A stretch of 11,614 nt of DNA, from assembly GCA_025359355.1 (NCBI GenBank), contig JANYGR010000420.1:1-11614 (forward strand). The letters are read 5' to 3'. Origin of the DNA: Bacteroidota bacterium. Lineage in GTDB: Bacteria > Bacteroidota > Bacteroidia > B-17B0 > Aurantibacillaceae. The notes under the pieces are model-generated. The model did no database searches. It was given only the letters and a program-made list of their open reading frames with translations, and was not told where the DNA came from. Position numbers and translations under genes: made by a program. Below, piece after piece: positions 1-5,402 of this stretch (within the stretch, counting starts at the first letter, position 1; each line of letters begins with the position of its first letter).

Positions 1-19
1 TGATAAAATATTAAAATTT

Positions 20-2056
20 ATGAAAACAATTATATATATATTCACTTTTATTACTCTGTTTAATAATTTAAAGTCACAGAATAATAATATTTATGGAGAT
101 AGTATTTCGTATTTTGTGAAGAGTGCTCAATCGCTTTATAAGGAAAAGAATTTTTTACAAGCTATAAAATTAGCGGAAAAAGTTTTAGTAAAAGACTCAT
201 TAAACGAAAAAGCGAACTTTGTTAAAGCCGAATCTCAATGTAAAAGTAATCAATATAAAGATGCAGTTTTATCTTTTCGGTTTATTATACGAAATAAAAT
301 AGGTAATCAAAAGTCTGCTTTAGCTTTTAAAGGGCTTTCTGAAAGCGCACTATTAAATTTTAAAGAGTCTAATAATAATTTTAAGCAGGTTATCGAGATG
401 GATTCCTTAAATAGGGTTGCTTACTACTATCTTGGTTATAATAGTTATTTTCTTAGAGATTACAATAACTCCATTTTTTATTTAAAAAAAGCAGATAAAT
501 TAAAACCTAATAATTTTGAAACTTTAAAATACATTGGAGAGTCTTATTTAGTAATTAATAATGTAGATAGTGCCATGCATTATTTTGATAAAGCACAAAT
601 TGTAAAAAATAATTCAGAAGATATTTATATAGTTAAGGCAAAAGCTTTTTTGGTTTTAAAAAAATACCGTAATGCTGAGGAGCTCCTAATTAAAGCTAAT
701 AATATAAACCCTACTGCCGAAGCATATTTATCATTAGCAAATGTATATGAAGGATTAGGTAATAATGCATTATGGTATGAATCATTAAACAAACTAAAAG
801 TATTAGACCAGAATTTTGAAGGTAGATTAGAGAGTGAAATAAGGCTTCTATTTAATTTAAAAGAATATCAATCTGTTATAAATAAGGCTAAGGAAGGGTT
901 AATGAAAAAAACAATACAGAATGATTATTTTCTTTTTTATGAAGGAAAGTCAAACCAATTTTTAGGTAATTTTTCTAACGCTATTATAAATTTTAATGAT
1001 ATAGATAGTATTAATAATAAAAGATTTAGGGTGAACTTAGAATTAGGAATATGCTATGAAAATCTGAATAAAAAAGAATATGCATTAGAGTATTACCGAA
1101 AGTACTCTATAGATAATCCTATAGATGAAGATGGATTATATTATAGAGGTTCGCTCAGTTTAAAAATGAGAAAATATGATGAAGCGAAAAAATGTTTTTT
1201 AAATCTATTAAATACAAAGAAAAACTTTGATATATATAATCAATTAGTAACAATTAGTTTAGTTGAGAAAAATTACAAAGAAGCGCTTCTGTATAGTGAA
1301 AGTGGCTTAAAATTAACTACTAAGGGTACTGAAGAAGAGTATTTACTTACAGCAGATAAAATTATATCTTTTATTATGCTTAAAGAATACAAATCTGCAA
1401 TAATGATTATTGATGATTATAAATCTACTGATTATAATTCCATTATGTCAATGAAGGTTTTTAAGTGTGTTAGTTTATTTGGAACTGGAAACTTTAATAA
1501 AATAAACACAGTATTAAACTCTATTAATAAGAATGAAATTAATTCGAATGAGTTTCTGTTTAAATGTAAGTTGTTTTATTTATTGTACGTAAATAATAAT
1601 GAAGAGTATATTAAATGGGCATATGAATATTGCAAGGAAAATCCAAAATCAATTTATGCATATAATTTTGGTGAAAAATTAAGTAAAAAAAATAGTTCAA
1701 ATTATGAATTAATTGAAAATAAATACGCTTTAATTAAAGATATTGATACAACTATAAATTTCACATTTGGATTTATAAATGATTCAATAGTATTAAACAA
1801 AATATTTACACCATTATTAAATAAACTACTTGAATCTACAAAGGTTTATAACGAAAGCGAAATAATATATCTTTTAATTGCAGAATTAAAAAGTAATTTA
1901 AATCATAAAGATGCGCTTAACTACTTTGATAAAGCAATTGAACGAAAAATTGATTTTAAATTAGGGTATTATTTAAGAGGAATATATAAACAAGATAAAT
2001 TAAATCAAAAAAAGGAAGCTGACATTGATTTTAAACTTGCTTTACCAATAAAATAA
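20..2056 (+). CDS. Secreted tetratricopeptide-repeat protein
   Basis: A 678-residue protein that begins with a Sec-type signal peptide (residues 1-20, hydrophobic stretch YIFTFITLF, probable cleavage after LKSQ). Much of the remainder is repeating helical pairs of TPR type. Clear units lie at about residues 35-67, 69-101, 103-134, 135-168, 169-201 and 202-233, with typical A/G-Y-F-A-P spacing such as AYYYLGYNSYFLRDYNNSIF; more degenerate units run to about 430, and another pair lies near 640-675. TPR arrays bind other proteins, so a periplasmic or envelope scaffold is likely, but no enzymatic domain is visible and no partner can be named. The start is the first ATG after an AT-rich leader with no Shine-Dalgarno. 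No lipobox and no T9SS sorting domain are seen. The gene stands alone on the plus strand; what lies upstream is outside the window. Confidence 0.9.
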   Translation: MKTIIYIFTFITLFNNLKSQNNNIYGDSISYFVKSAQSLYKEKNFLQAIKLAEKVLVKDSLNEKANFVKAESQCKSNQYKDAVLSFRFIIRNKIGNQKSALAFKGLSESALLNFKESNNNFKQVIEMDSLNRVAYYYLGYNSYFLRDYNNSIFYLKKADKLKPNNFETLKYIGESYLVINNVDSAMHYFDKAQIVKNNSEDIYIVKAKAFLVLKKYRNAEELLIKANNINPTAEAYLSLANVYEGLGNNALWYESLNKLKVLDQNFEGRLESEIRLLFNLKEYQSVINKAKEGLMKKTIQNDYFLFYEGKSNQFLGNFSNAIINFNDIDSINNKRFRVNLELGICYENLNKKEYALEYYRKYSIDNPIDEDGLYYRGSLSLKMRKYDEAKKCFLNLLNTKKNFDIYNQLVTISLVEKNYKEALLYSESGLKLTTKGTEEEYLLTADKIISFIMLKEYKSAIMIIDDYKSTDYNSIMSMKVFKCVSLFGTGNFNKINTVLNSINKNEINSNEFLFKCKLFYLLYVNNNEEYIKWAYEYCKENPKSIYAYNFGEKLSKKNSSNYELIENKYALIKDIDTTINFTFGFINDSIVLNKIFTPLLNKLLESTKVYNESEIIYLLIAELKSNLNHKDALNYFDKAIERKIDFKLGYYLRGIYKQDKLNQKKEADIDFKLALPIK

Positions 2057-2095
2057 TAAATAATGCTCTAATAGTTTGTTAATAAAAACTTGAAA

Positions 2096-2242
2096 ATGAA
2101 TGAACTTGAATCTTTTTATTTCGATTTATACCATGCCAAACTAAAGTGGATGTCGATTCAATCAGGATATACTTCAGTGTTATGGGATGATACAATTCAA
2201 AATCAAACCCGTTGTCGCGGACGTGTCGTCCGTGACCAATAA
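2096..2242 (+). pseudogene. Short ORF (48 aa) ending inside a repeat, possible gene remnant
   Basis: An ATG at 2096 opens a 48-codon frame starting MNELESFYFDLYHAKLKWMS. About 37 residues look like ordinary protein sequence. The last eleven or so residues (RCRGRVVRDQ region) and the stop codon are read through palindromic repeat copy A1. This suggests a small gene whose 3' part was replaced or displaced when the repeat arrived. I do not recognise the family. It could also be a chance frame, since it is short and no ribosome binding site is visible. It lies 39 bp after the TPR gene on the same strand. Confidence 0.3.
2208..2239 (+). repeat. Family A palindromic repeat, copy A1
   Basis: The core at 2214-2236 has arms GTCGCGGACG and CGTCCGTGAC around a TGT loop. 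Nine of ten pairs are Watson-Crick; the fourth is G opposite T, a wobble pair in RNA made from this strand. Flanking GTT and CAA extend the stem with a bulged C. The core is about 70% G+C in very AT-rich surroundings. The same sequence recurs, in inverted orientation, as copies A2 and A3. It is read as a REP-like element; strand here denotes the orientation with TGT in the loop. Confidence 0.85.
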
Positions 2243-2410
2243 TGCTTGAAATCCCTATATTTTCTATGCACAAACTGGAGTAATCCTACAAAAATTTCAA
2301 GACCATCAAATAATAATTTGCAAAAGGAGAGCCTAAAAACTCTCTTTGCTTTTTTATAAAATACGCACCTTGATAACACAAAACAAAGTTGGAATTTGTT
2401 TTGAATTTTA
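2243..2410. other. Spacer between inverted family A repeats, no gene seen
   Basis: About 170 bp of AT-rich DNA bracketed by repeat copies A1 and A2 in opposite orientation. No start codon opens a convincing frame on either strand; the minus-strand frames that cross it read through the repeats and resemble no family I know. The only structured part is a hairpin with a T tract (2320-2355). With its flanking repeats it could be one mobile unit of about 240 bp (2208-2449). Confidence 0.5.
2320..2355 (+). terminator. Candidate Rho-independent terminator
   Basis: GAGAG (2327-2331) pairs with CTCTC (2340-2344) across an 8-nt A-rich loop. The stem extends with bulges through GCAAA and TTTGC and is followed directly by six T residues at 2350-2355. 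On the plus strand it could end transcription from the TPR gene or the short ORF after it. The bulged stem keeps confidence moderate. Confidence 0.45.
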
Positions 2411-2449
2411 GACTTGTCGGTCACGGACGACACGTACGCGACAACTGGT
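2411..2449 (-). repeat. Family A palindromic repeat, copy A2
   Basis: The core is at 2420-2442, inverted relative to A1. It has an extra substitution (A at 2436 where the other copies have C) that breaks a second pair of the stem, so it looks like a decaying copy. The flanks match copy A3 closely: GACTTGT before and ACAACTGGT after, so A2 and A3 share 39 bp with two differences. Confidence 0.85.
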
Positions 2450-2671
2450 ATGCCAATAGGTTTGCATCTATATAAATAATTGGGTATCGTTTTTCTAAAA
2501 TCTCCTCCTCAAAATCATAAGAATTTCTTTCATATTAAAAGATGGTTATTTTTGATTGTAATAATACTGCAAAGCAAGTGTGATATGTGTAATTTTTTTC
2601 ATAAATTATGTAATACATTTCTATATAAAAAAACCACTTTTGAGTTGTATAATAATTTTAAAACTTAACAC
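2450..2671. other. AT-rich region before the small membrane protein gene
   Basis: About 220 bp with no convincing gene. A TTG-started frame of 62 codons (2480-2668) exists, but its composition is that of random AT-rich DNA (many F, K, N, C) and it matches no family I know, so it is not called. The stretch probably holds the promoter and leader of the gene at 2672. Confidence 0.5.
2547..2554 (+). promoter_or_regulatory. Possible -7 box (TAnnTTTG type) for the gene at 2672
   Basis: TATTTTTG matches the Bacteroidota -7 consensus. Nineteen bases upstream is TTTC rather than the usual TTTG. If used, it would leave a leader of about 110 nt. In such AT-rich DNA a match can arise by chance, so this is weak. 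Confidence 0.25.
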
Positions 2672-2881
2672 GTGAAAAATTTAGGAATTGTGCTCATTGC
2701 AGCAGGTGTAATTATGATTGGAATAACAAGCTTTAATTATGTAACCAAGAAAAAAGTAATTGACATTGGAAATATTCAAGTAAGTAGAGATGAAAATCAT
2801 ACAGTACAATGGTCGCCAATTATTGGTGGACTTTTGCTTGTTGGCGGCATTGTTGTTTTTGTTGTTTCGACAAAGAAATAA
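2672..2881 (+). CDS. Small two-helix membrane protein, function unknown
   Basis: A 69-residue protein with a GTG start. It has two transmembrane helices (about residues 3-22 and 49-66) separated by a polar loop containing VTKKKVIDIGNIQVSRDENH and then QWSP. This layout, helix, then (V)T(R/K)xKVVDIGxLxI, then a charged segment and WxP before a second helix, resembles a small uncharacterised inner-membrane family that I recall from Bacteroidota and related bacteria; no function is established. The GTG start is preferred because the protein begins KNLGIVLIAAG, directly at the expected first helix, and no in-frame ATG fits. It lies between the two repeat clusters and appears to be transcribed alone. 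Confidence 0.8.
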   Translation: MKNLGIVLIAAGVIMIGITSFNYVTKKKVIDIGNIQVSRDENHTVQWSPIIGGLLLVGGIVVFVVSTKK

Positions 2882-3060
2882 CTTTCTTAATAAAGTGTAT
2901 TATTGTGAAAAATACTCATAATTCAAATTTCATTTTATACTTGTGTAAATAATCGAAAACGAGAGGAATTAAAAATGAATAAGCAATTAGACCAACGTTT
3001 CGTTATTAATTAGTGTCAGCAAGAAAACGCCAATTTCTGCGTTGAGTTTACTAAAAAAAA
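2882..3060. other. AT-rich intergenic stretch, no gene seen
   Basis: About 180 bp between the small membrane protein gene and the first family B repeat. The only start with a purine-rich leader (GAGAGG before ATG at 2975) opens a frame of just 12 codons. A 5-bp hairpin with AACGC and GCGTT arms lies at 3026-3043. Nothing else stands out until the A tract that abuts repeat B1. Confidence 0.5.
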
Positions 3061-3089
3061 CCCGCCCCGCTGCATTTGTAATGCTGCGG
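3061..3089 (+). repeat. Family B palindromic repeat, left copy B1
   Basis: The core at 3067-3089 has arms CCGCTGCATT and AATGCTGCGG around a TGT loop. Nine of ten pairs match, with a T-T mismatch at the fifth. It is preceded by CCCGCC, which recurs as CCCGCT at the other copy. It is GC-rich against AT-rich neighbours and abuts a run of eight A residues. Confidence 0.85.
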
Positions 3090-3227
3090 AAAGTTCTACT
3101 TAATAAGTTATTAATCGTTGACTTAATCTTTCAACGTCTATAATACTTTCCATTTCTTGATATAATCTAATTTAAAATGTTTTTAGTAATATAACAAATA
3201 CAGTATGCTTTATACTTCTGTATTATG

Positions 3228-3256
3228 TCGCAGCATTACAAATGCAGCGGAGCGGG
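3228..3256 (-). repeat. Family B palindromic repeat, right copy B2
   Basis: An inverted copy of B1, core 3228-3250. It keeps the same mismatch in the stem; its outermost pair is also lost (T at 3228 instead of C). It merges directly into repeat A3, so the two families lie end to end here. Confidence 0.85.
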
Positions 3257-3295
3257 GACTTGTTGGTCACGGACGACACGTCCGCGACAACTGGT
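3257..3295 (-). repeat. Family A palindromic repeat, copy A3
   Basis: The core at 3266-3288 is an exact match to the reverse complement of the A1 core. It sits 26 bp after the stop codon of the antitoxin gene in that gene's direction of transcription, so RNA from this strand would carry the wobble-paired 10-bp hairpin in the antitoxin 3' region. No T tract follows, so it is not a standard terminator. Confidence 0.85.
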
Positions 3296-3321
3296 TATCG
3301 GAAACAGAGGAGCGGATTTAT

Positions 3322-3714
3322 TTACGCTACTTCTAAAATAAAATGAGCATCGATATTTAATTTAGTGTGAAGTTTTTTTGCTAACTCTAGGTTTATTTTT
3401 CGCTTACCTGTTAATAGTTCCGAAATTCTAGCTTCGCTTATATCGAGCACCTTAGCTAATTGTTTTTGTTTAAGATTCATCTCAAACATTTTATAACGGA
3501 TCATTTCAGTAAGTGTACTTGGAGATTTTATAGGCATCAAAGGGATACTATCTTCGTATTGTTCAGCCATAACTGAAAGCTTCTTTAATGTTTCAACTTC
3601 TTTAGCTGGTAACTTACCAAAGCCACCACTAGCAGTAGTTTTTTGAAGTAACTTTTCAATACGTTTCATTACTTCATTGTATTCTTTTCTATCTTGTATC
3701 TTTTCTGTTTTCAT
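3322..3714 (-). CDS. higA: HigA-type antitoxin, Xre-family DNA-binding protein
   Basis: A 130-residue protein with two parts. The N-terminal half (about 1-65) is charged and helical, starting MKTEKIQDRKEYNEVMKRIE, as in HigA antitoxins of the COG5499 kind. The C-terminal half is a Cro/C1-type helix-turn-helix (about 68-128): helix two QKQLAKVL (83-90) and recognition helix SEARISELL (93-101), followed by the TGKRKINLELAKKL segment usual in this fold. It would neutralise the toxin encoded immediately upstream and repress the shared promoter. The gap from toxin stop to antitoxin start is 22 bp, implying one transcript. Toxin-first order is the typical higBA order. No truncation is seen. Confidence 0.9.
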   Translation of the reverse strand: MKTEKIQDRKEYNEVMKRIEKLLQKTTASGGFGKLPAKEVETLKKLSVMAEQYEDSIPLMPIKSPSTLTEMIRYKMFEMNLKQKQLAKVLDISEARISELLTGKRKINLELAKKLHTKLNIDAHFILEVA

Positions 3715-3736
3715 AATTTCCTATTTTATTTCCTAT

Positions 3737-4030
3737 CTATATTTCTGTACAATCTATCTTATCATATTCAGCATGCGTTCCGATGAACCTTATAAACACA
3801 GTCCTAATATCGAAAAAGATCATGGCTACCAGTCTATATTTATTTCCTTTGATATTAAAAACATATCTATCGTTACCAACATAATCAACCGAGTTAAAAG
3901 ATTTTTTTATATCACTAAGACTATTCCAATGAGCTTGTTTACTTACTTCATACCACCTGTTTAGTGCTTCCACAGATTCTGAATGTTTACCGCCAAACTC
4001 AACTAAAACTGTCTTAGAGATTATAACCAT
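3737..4030 (-). CDS. higB: HigB-family toxin, probable ribosome-dependent mRNA interferase
   Basis: A 97-residue protein matching the HigB toxin family (RelE/ParE superfamily; members cleave mRNA on the ribosome and so slow growth). Recognisable family features are the N-terminal IISK, the W-centred stretch QAHWNSLSDIK (32-42), the central RYVFNIKGNKYRLV (55-68), and the C-terminal THAEYDKID (85-93), whose His, Asp and basic residues are typical of this family. Length and motifs are complete, so it may be active. The ATG at 4030 gives the usual MxIISK beginning and lies 17 bp downstream of a -7 promoter box. It is the first gene of the operon with the antitoxin. Confidence 0.92.
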   Translation of the reverse strand: MVIISKTVLVEFGGKHSESVEALNRWYEVSKQAHWNSLSDIKKSFNSVDYVGNDRYVFNIKGNKYRLVAMIFFDIRTVFIRFIGTHAEYDKIDCTEI

Positions 4031-4047
4031 TGAACTAAATTATATTA

Positions 4048-4055
4048 CAAATATA
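4048..4055 (-). promoter_or_regulatory. -7 promoter box for the toxin-antitoxin operon
   Basis: On the minus strand TATATTTG matches the Bacteroidota -7 consensus TAnnTTTG. It ends 17 bp before the toxin start codon, leaving a short leader of roughly 10 nt. No clear -33 TTTG is seen at the expected distance. Confidence 0.5.
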
Positions 4056-4072
4056 AAAATAAAATTACACTT

Positions 4073-4090
4073 TTGGAAATTAAATTCCAA
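4073..4090. promoter_or_regulatory. Candidate HigA operator palindrome
   Basis: TTGGAAATTAAATTCCAA is an 18-bp palindrome with a single mismatched pair (A-A, seventh from each end) around a TTAA centre. It lies 17 bp upstream of the -7 box, over the region where the -33 element would be, a usual place for an autorepressor to bind. Assignment to HigA is inference. Confidence 0.45.
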
Positions 4091-4159
4091 TTCATCTTAA
4101 AGCCTGGTTAAACCAATTATTTAAACAGATGCTATGAATTTATATTAAAGCATACACAT

Positions 4160-4194
4160 AAAAGCCCCTTGTTAGAAATAACAAGGGGCTTTTT
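4160..4194 (-). terminator. Strong hairpin terminator
   Basis: AAAAGCCCCTTGTTA (4160-4174) pairs perfectly with the 15-nt arm at 4179-4193 around a 4-nt loop; T tracts flank it in both orientations. It lies 20 bp beyond the stop codon of the T9SS-sorted protein gene and so ends that minus-strand transcript. It also insulates the toxin-antitoxin operon from upstream read-through. Confidence 0.9.
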
Positions 4195-4213
4195 ATATAT
4201 AGTAAGTTATAAC

Positions 4214-5245
4214 TTATTCCACAATTAATTTTTGAGTTCCTTGTGCGTGGGTTCCATTTACTTTAACGGTGTATATGCCAGCACTTAATCCTTTAATATC
4301 AATAACTTCGCTATACATACCTGGAGCTAAATTTGGTTTATTAAGGGTTCTAACAACTTGTCCTAAATTATTTAAAACATCAATGGTATATGATTCAGTT
4401 TGTGTTAATACAAAATGAATGTTTACATTTTCATTAGCAGGATTTGGATATGCTTTGAAAATAAAATCGTTTGCCGAATTCTCTTTAACTCCTAATAAAT
4501 AAATTGATTTTAGAGTAACAGTTGATTGGGTATTATCTATAGGAAATGCTCCCGAAGCAACTACATGGGTATAATTATAAGAAAATATAGGAGATTTAGA
4601 AGAACTATGGTAATAATTATAAATTGATTGATTAATCGTTCCTGATTCGGCACCAAAGCCTAAAGAAAAGCTAATATGTTGAGTTGTTTTTACTCTAAGA
4701 CAATTTGATAAACTTACTATACTATTTATATTTAATGTTCCGCTTCCATCTCCCATAGTTTGAATCGTACTTGTAAATGCACCAGTTAATGAGGCCGTCA
4801 TGGTTCCTGAACCAATATCATTATTAATATAACCTAACCCAACAGGATACACTGACACAATTGCCGAATTAGTGTTATAGTTTAATTTAAAATTACCGGC
4901 ATCTAATCCAAGTAATTCAAATTGAGTGGCAGTAGATTTAAAATACGTGGTATTAGTTCCTTGTTTTTCAACTATTGTAGTACCCGGATAAGTAGATGAA
5001 TTTGGATCAGCTGAAGCTGTGATATATTTTGTCGTATCTACTAATCCTGATTCAGAGACACCTATCACATCCCAAGTAACACCAGCTCCTGTTATACCAT
5101 TAGGTAAAGCGTTAGTTGTATCAAGAACCCCCATCATATATGTATCGCCAACAATAGGTTCGCTATTAGCTTTCGTTAAGCTAAGTTGAGCTTGTGCTTG
5201 GTTAAGCGCAAAAAGAGATAATGCAATAAAGTAGATTTTTTTCAT
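4214..5245 (-). CDS. Surface protein with T9SS type A C-terminal sorting domain
   Basis: Begins with a signal peptide, MKKIYFIALSLFALNQAQAQ, cleaved probably after the AQA-Q region. This ATG is chosen over one 30 bases upstream because the longer start adds residues before a perfect signal peptide and would lie inside the -7 box at 5273-5280. The mature part (about 21-250) is rich in S, T, G and N with a beta-strand pattern and is not a family I can name. The last 80 residues form a Por-secretion type A sorting domain: KAYPNPANE, then YTIDVLNNLGQVV, then LSAGIYTVKV and the terminal LIVE strand. Such proteins cross the outer membrane through the type IX system and are anchored on the cell surface or released. 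Length is 343 residues. It is probably a single-gene transcript. Confidence 0.9.
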   Translation of the reverse strand: MKKIYFIALSLFALNQAQAQLSLTKANSEPIVGDTYMMGVLDTTNALPNGITGAGVTWDVIGVSESGLVDTTKYITASADPNSSTYPGTTIVEKQGTNTTYFKSTATQFELLGLDAGNFKLNYNTNSAIVSVYPVGLGYINNDIGSGTMTASLTGAFTSTIQTMGDGSGTLNINSIVSLSNCLRVKTTQHISFSLGFGAESGTINQSIYNYYHSSSKSPIFSYNYTHVVASGAFPIDNTQSTVTLKSIYLLGVKENSANDFIFKAYPNPANENVNIHFVLTQTESYTIDVLNNLGQVVRTLNKPNLAPGMYSEVIDIKGLSAGIYTVKVNGTHAQGTQKLIVE

Positions 5246-5272
5246 ATTAAGTATATTTATGATTAGATTAAC

Positions 5273-5280
5273 CAAAGATA
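5273..5280 (-). promoter_or_regulatory. -7 promoter box for the T9SS-sorted protein gene
   Basis: On the minus strand TATCTTTG fits TAnnTTTG and ends 27 bp before the chosen ATG. No good -33 TTTG is found at 17-23 bp upstream. The position supports the shorter protein start. Confidence 0.45.
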
Positions 5281-5328
5281 AAATATTTTCAGCTAAATGG
5301 GTTATAAAATCCTATTATTAATAAATAA

Positions 5329-5374
5329 CGACTTTTATACTTTTCTTATATGAAAAAGAAAAGTATAAAAGTCG
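5329..5374. repeat. Perfect 19-bp inverted repeat between two envelope protein genes
   Basis: Arms CGACTTTTATACTTTTCTT (5329-5347) and its exact complement (5356-5374) flank an 8-nt loop. It lies 28 bp past the stop codon of the lipoprotein gene. In that gene's direction it is followed by TTATTTATT, so it may serve as a terminator although the stem is AT-rich. A smaller hairpin with a T tract (AACTC, TTA, GAGTT, six T at 5378-5396) stands next to it, pointing along the plus strand. Confidence 0.8.
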
Positions 5375-5402
5375 ATGAACTCTTAGAGTTTTTTTTAATG
5401 TT

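Larger units (their letters stand above)
3061..3256. mobile_element. MITE/REPIN-like element bounded by 28-bp inverted repeats
   Basis: A non-coding unit of 196 bp whose ends are inverted copies of family B (3061-3088 and 3229-3256), identical at 27 of 28 positions. The interior (about 140 bp) is AT-rich, has no coding frame, and holds further small hairpins: CGTTGA and TCAACG arms within 3116-3136, and AATACAG with CTGTATT at about 3197-3223. A palindrome at each end of a short non-coding interior is what small non-autonomous elements and REP doublets look like. No target-site duplication is recognisable, and repeat A3 abuts the right end. Confidence 0.6.

Noticed and set aside
2079..2433. 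Minus-strand frames across the family A pair (64 and 76 codons)
   Set aside because: Both read through the palindromic repeats, overlap each other in different frames, and look like no protein family; they are by-products of the GC-rich repeats lacking stop codons.
2480..2668. Plus-strand frame of 62 codons with TTG start
   Set aside because: Composition is that of random AT-rich sequence, the start is weak, and no family resemblance is seen. It probably covers the leader of the gene at 2672.
3026..3043. Hairpin with AACGC and GCGTT arms as a minus-strand terminator for higBA
   Set aside because: The stem is only 5 bp and it lies nearly 280 bp beyond the antitoxin stop, past three repeats; the T-rich tail is short.
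2208..3295. CRISPR array
   Set aside because: Repeats are few, lie in both orientations, belong to two different families, and are separated by spacers of irregular length far larger than CRISPR spacers; no cas gene is present.
3677..3964. Plus-strand frame of 95 codons opposite the toxin gene
   Set aside because: It is antisense to the higB coding sequence, whose protein matches a known family along its whole length.
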